DNA of 64,000 bases from Methylophilus medardensis (GTDB lineage Bacteria > Pseudomonadota > Gammaproteobacteria > Burkholderiales > Methylophilaceae). Where the stretch lies: NCBI RefSeq assembly GCF_006363915.1, contig NZ_CP040946.1, one strand, 5' to 3'. Within the stretch, counting starts at the first letter, position 1, and every line of letters starts with the position of its first letter. The translations under genes were made by a program, and so were the position numbers. Shown here one piece after another: positions 62,148 through 64,000 of the stretch. Below the pieces are notes generated by a model. It was given only the letters and a program-made list of their open reading frames with translations, ran no database searches and was not told the DNA's origin.

Positions 62148-64000
62148 TGAAAAAATTAAGCGATCTTGTTACCCGGATGGCATTGTTTGCGGTGGCGCTA
62201 ACGTCACCGCTGCTGGGGATGACGGCAGAGTTGCCGACGAATAACAATCAGCTGCAAGCGGTGGAGGTGACTGCACTGCCAGGGGGGCGATTGAACGTAC
62301 AGTTGCAGATGGCACATCCCTTAGCTACGACGCCATTAAGTTTTACTTTGAGTAATCCGCCCAGAATTGTATTTGATATTCCCAATGCGACGAATGCGAC
62401 CGGTAAAAATGTACTGCCTATAAACCAAGGGGTATTAAAGTCGGTACAAGTGGCGCAAGCCAGTGACCGTAGTCGCGTGGTGTTAAATCTATCTAAACCA
62501 GTGCAGCATGCTCTGCAACTGCAGGATCAAAGCCTGATGGTGGGTTTAACCCAAGAGGGGGCAGAAGTCCCGGTTGCCGCCGTAGCAGCCAAGCGTTTTT
62601 CAGAGCAGGAAGTGGCTGCGGGACACAAAATCAACAAAATTGATTTTGTGCGTGGCAAGAATGGGGAAGGCCGTATTTTGGTCGATTTATCGGATAGCCG
62701 TGTCGGTGTTAACGTGCGTAACGCGGGCAAAACGGTGGTGATTGATTTTGCCGATACCGAATTACCAGAAGCGTTACAACGTCGCCTGAACGTGACCAAC
62801 TTTAACACGCCTGTCTTATATGTGGATGCCCTGCGCCATCATCATCAAGCACAAATTGTGATTGAGCCGCAAGGCGATTGGGAGCAGTCCGCCTACCAGA
62901 CTGATCGTCGCTTGGTGGTCGATATTCGGCCCTTGCCTAAAGACCCGAACAAACTGATTCAAGGCTCTAAGCAGGGCTATGCAGGTGAAAAGCTGTCATT
63001 GAACTTTCAGCGTGTAGATGTTAGGGACGTATTGAAAGTAATTGCTGACTTCACAGGTAAAAACATTGTGGTCAGTGACGCGGTATCTGGCAGTGTGACC
63101 ATCGGCCTGAAAGATGTGCCTTGGGATCAGGCGCTAGATGTGATCATGAAAAGCAAAGGCCTAGACATGCGTGTGAATGGCAGTGTGATCTCGATTGCGC
63201 CTGCAGAAGAATTTGCGGCCAAAGAGAAGGCACAATTGACCGCAGAAGCTGAGCGCGAAACGCTAGAGACCCTGCGCACTGAAGTGTTTTCACTCAAATA
63301 TCAGAAGGCGATGGACTTTAGAAATATGTTGTTGGGTGGCGGTGGCACTAGCGCGGGCGGCAACGCGCCCAGTATGTCAGGTGGATCGACTGCCGGGCGT
63401 ATGAACCGGATTCTTTCTCAGCGTGGCAGTGTCACCTTTGATGCCCGTACTAACACGATTTTCATACAGGATACGCCGAGAAAATTAGAAGAAATTCAGA
63501 CCATTATTAATAAGGTTGATGTGCCAGTGAAACAGGTCATGATTGAGTCACGCATGGTGATTGCCTCAAATACCTTCTCTAAAGCACTGGGCGCACGGTT
63601 TGGTATCTCGCAAACAGGCACTCCCGGGAGTAATACTAATCTGTCTGTCGGCGGTACACTGGGCAACAAGGCGACTGCATTCACCGCGCCTACCACCGCG
63701 GGCGGCAACGGCACCTTTACCCTAGGCACGCAAGGCGGTACGGTGCAGAGCGCGACGCTGGGTAACTACACCGTGAGCTCTAACGGGCAGCCAGATTTAA
63801 TGTCCAATTTGCCCGTGACCAATGCCTACGGTGGCATCGCATTGAGCTTGCTCAAATTGTCTGCCAATATGCTGCTTAATCTTGAGTTGTCCGCGTTAGA
63901 GGCAGATGCCCGTGGTAAGGTCATTTCCAGTCCACGTGTGACCACTGCGAATCAGCAGAAGGCGCGCATTGCACAGGGCGTCGAAATCCCTTACCAGACA
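62144..64000 (+). CDS. pilQ: Type IV pilus secretin PilQ, 3' truncated by window edge
   Basis: The frame is open to the right edge, giving 619 residues. After the signal peptide come two AMIN domains (about 40-120 and 160-250) that bind peptidoglycan, an N0/STN domain (about 290-350: LSLNFQRVDVRDVLKVIADF), an N1-type domain with a Gly/Ser-rich insert, and the start of the secretin barrel (LLKLSANMLLNLELSALEADARGKVISSPRVTTANQ). PilQ is the outer membrane channel for the pilus. Two adjacent ATG codons (62144, 62147) are possible starts. Confidence 0.95.
   Translation, partial: MMKKLSDLVTRMALFAVALTSPLLGMTAELPTNNNQLQAVEVTALPGGRLNVQLQMAHPLATTPLSFTLSNPPRIVFDIPNATNATGKNVLPINQGVLKSVQVAQASDRSRVVLNLSKPVQHALQLQDQSLMVGLTQEGAEVPVAAVAAKRFSEQEVAAGHKINKIDFVRGKNGEGRILVDLSDSRVGVNVRNAGKTVVIDFADTELPEALQRRLNVTNFNTPVLYVDALRHHHQAQIVIEPQGDWEQSAYQTDRRLVVDIRPLPKDPNKLIQGSKQGYAGEKLSLNFQRVDVRDVLKVIADFTGKNIVVSDAVSGSVTIGLKDVPWDQALDVIMKSKGLDMRVNGSVISIAPAEEFAAKEKAQLTAEAERETLETLRTEVFSLKYQKAMDFRNMLLGGGGTSAGGNAPSMSGGSTAGRMNRILSQRGSVTFDARTNTIFIQDTPRKLEEIQTIINKVDVPVKQVMIESRMVIASNTFSKALGARFGISQTGTPGSNTNLSVGGTLGNKATAFTAPTTAGGNGTFTLGTQGGTVQSATLGNYTVSSNGQPDLMSNLPVTNAYGGIALSLLKLSANMLLNLELSALEADARGKVISSPRVTTANQQKARIAQGVEIPYQT

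Noticed and set aside
1..64000. Search for tRNA, rRNA, CRISPR, insertion sequences, prophage and origin
   Set aside because: No clover-leaf with CCA-type end, rRNA core, regularly spaced repeat array, transposase or integrase, or DnaA-box cluster was seen by eye; a tRNAscan or IS search could still find something short.

Overview
The window reads as chromosomal DNA of a betaproteobacterium, most likely an obligate or restricted methylotroph of the Methylophilaceae (Methylophilus/Methylotenera type). This rests on protein character and gene order: a proteobacterial (Acidithiobacillus-type) glutamate-cysteine ligase with gshB, lipBA, the mreBCD-mrdA-rodA-rlpA block, gatCAB, purU, and a porin-glnK-amtB operon with a sigma-54 promoter. 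No methanol oxidation gene lies in the window, so the family assignment is an inference. No rRNA, tRNA, CRISPR array, insertion sequence or phage is visible.

Layout. 1-2623: end of a catalase-like heme protein, a bestrophin-family channel and a DUF2726 protein (all +). 2812-14968: a 12-gene block, all on the minus strand, read as mreB-mreC-mreD-mrdA-rodA-rlpA-dacC-DUF493-lipB-lipA-gshA-gshB (cell shape, peptidoglycan, lipoylation, glutathione). 15097-18347: gatCAB. 18432-18539: a 35-residue His/Cys peptide gene too short for usual gene callers. 18824-20842: TPP riboswitch, a hairpin that hides the ribosome binding site, and thiC. 21090-22745: a large CorA-like GMN membrane protein. 23277-24182: tandem genes for an unrecognised small secreted family, two intact and a third broken by a CAG-to-TAG change. 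24319-31376: yaeQ, then a TetR regulator with a tripartite RND efflux operon. 31405-33469: HIT protein, nadA, nudB. 33470-33998 has no protein gene but holds a sigma-54 promoter, an NtrC-like site upstream, three hairpins and an intrinsic terminator: a strong candidate for a nitrogen-regulated small RNA of about 146 nt. 33999-37376: ispH, purU, lysA, lptM. 37555-44800: minor pilins and pilY1. 44853-48165: small proteins, DUF1993, comM, ubiK. 48335-51178: sigma-54 promoter, TorF-family porin, glnK, amtB. 51306-56000: an ABC-HlyD-TolC export operon whose ABC ATPase has lost nearly every catalytic motif except Walker A. 56003-59113: NTase-like hypothetical protein and PBP1A (minus). 59308-64000: pilMNOPQ, with pilQ running off the window.

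How it fits together. Type IV pilus genes are present as two separated clusters (minor pilins with PilY1; the PilMNOPQ alignment complex and secretin). Cell elongation genes form one unit. The two best sigma-54 promoters, one before porin-glnK-amtB and one before the candidate small RNA, suggest a shared nitrogen-starvation (NtrC) regulon. The most novel items are the candidate sigma-54 small RNA, the tandem secreted family, the short His/Cys peptide and the degenerate ABC exporter.
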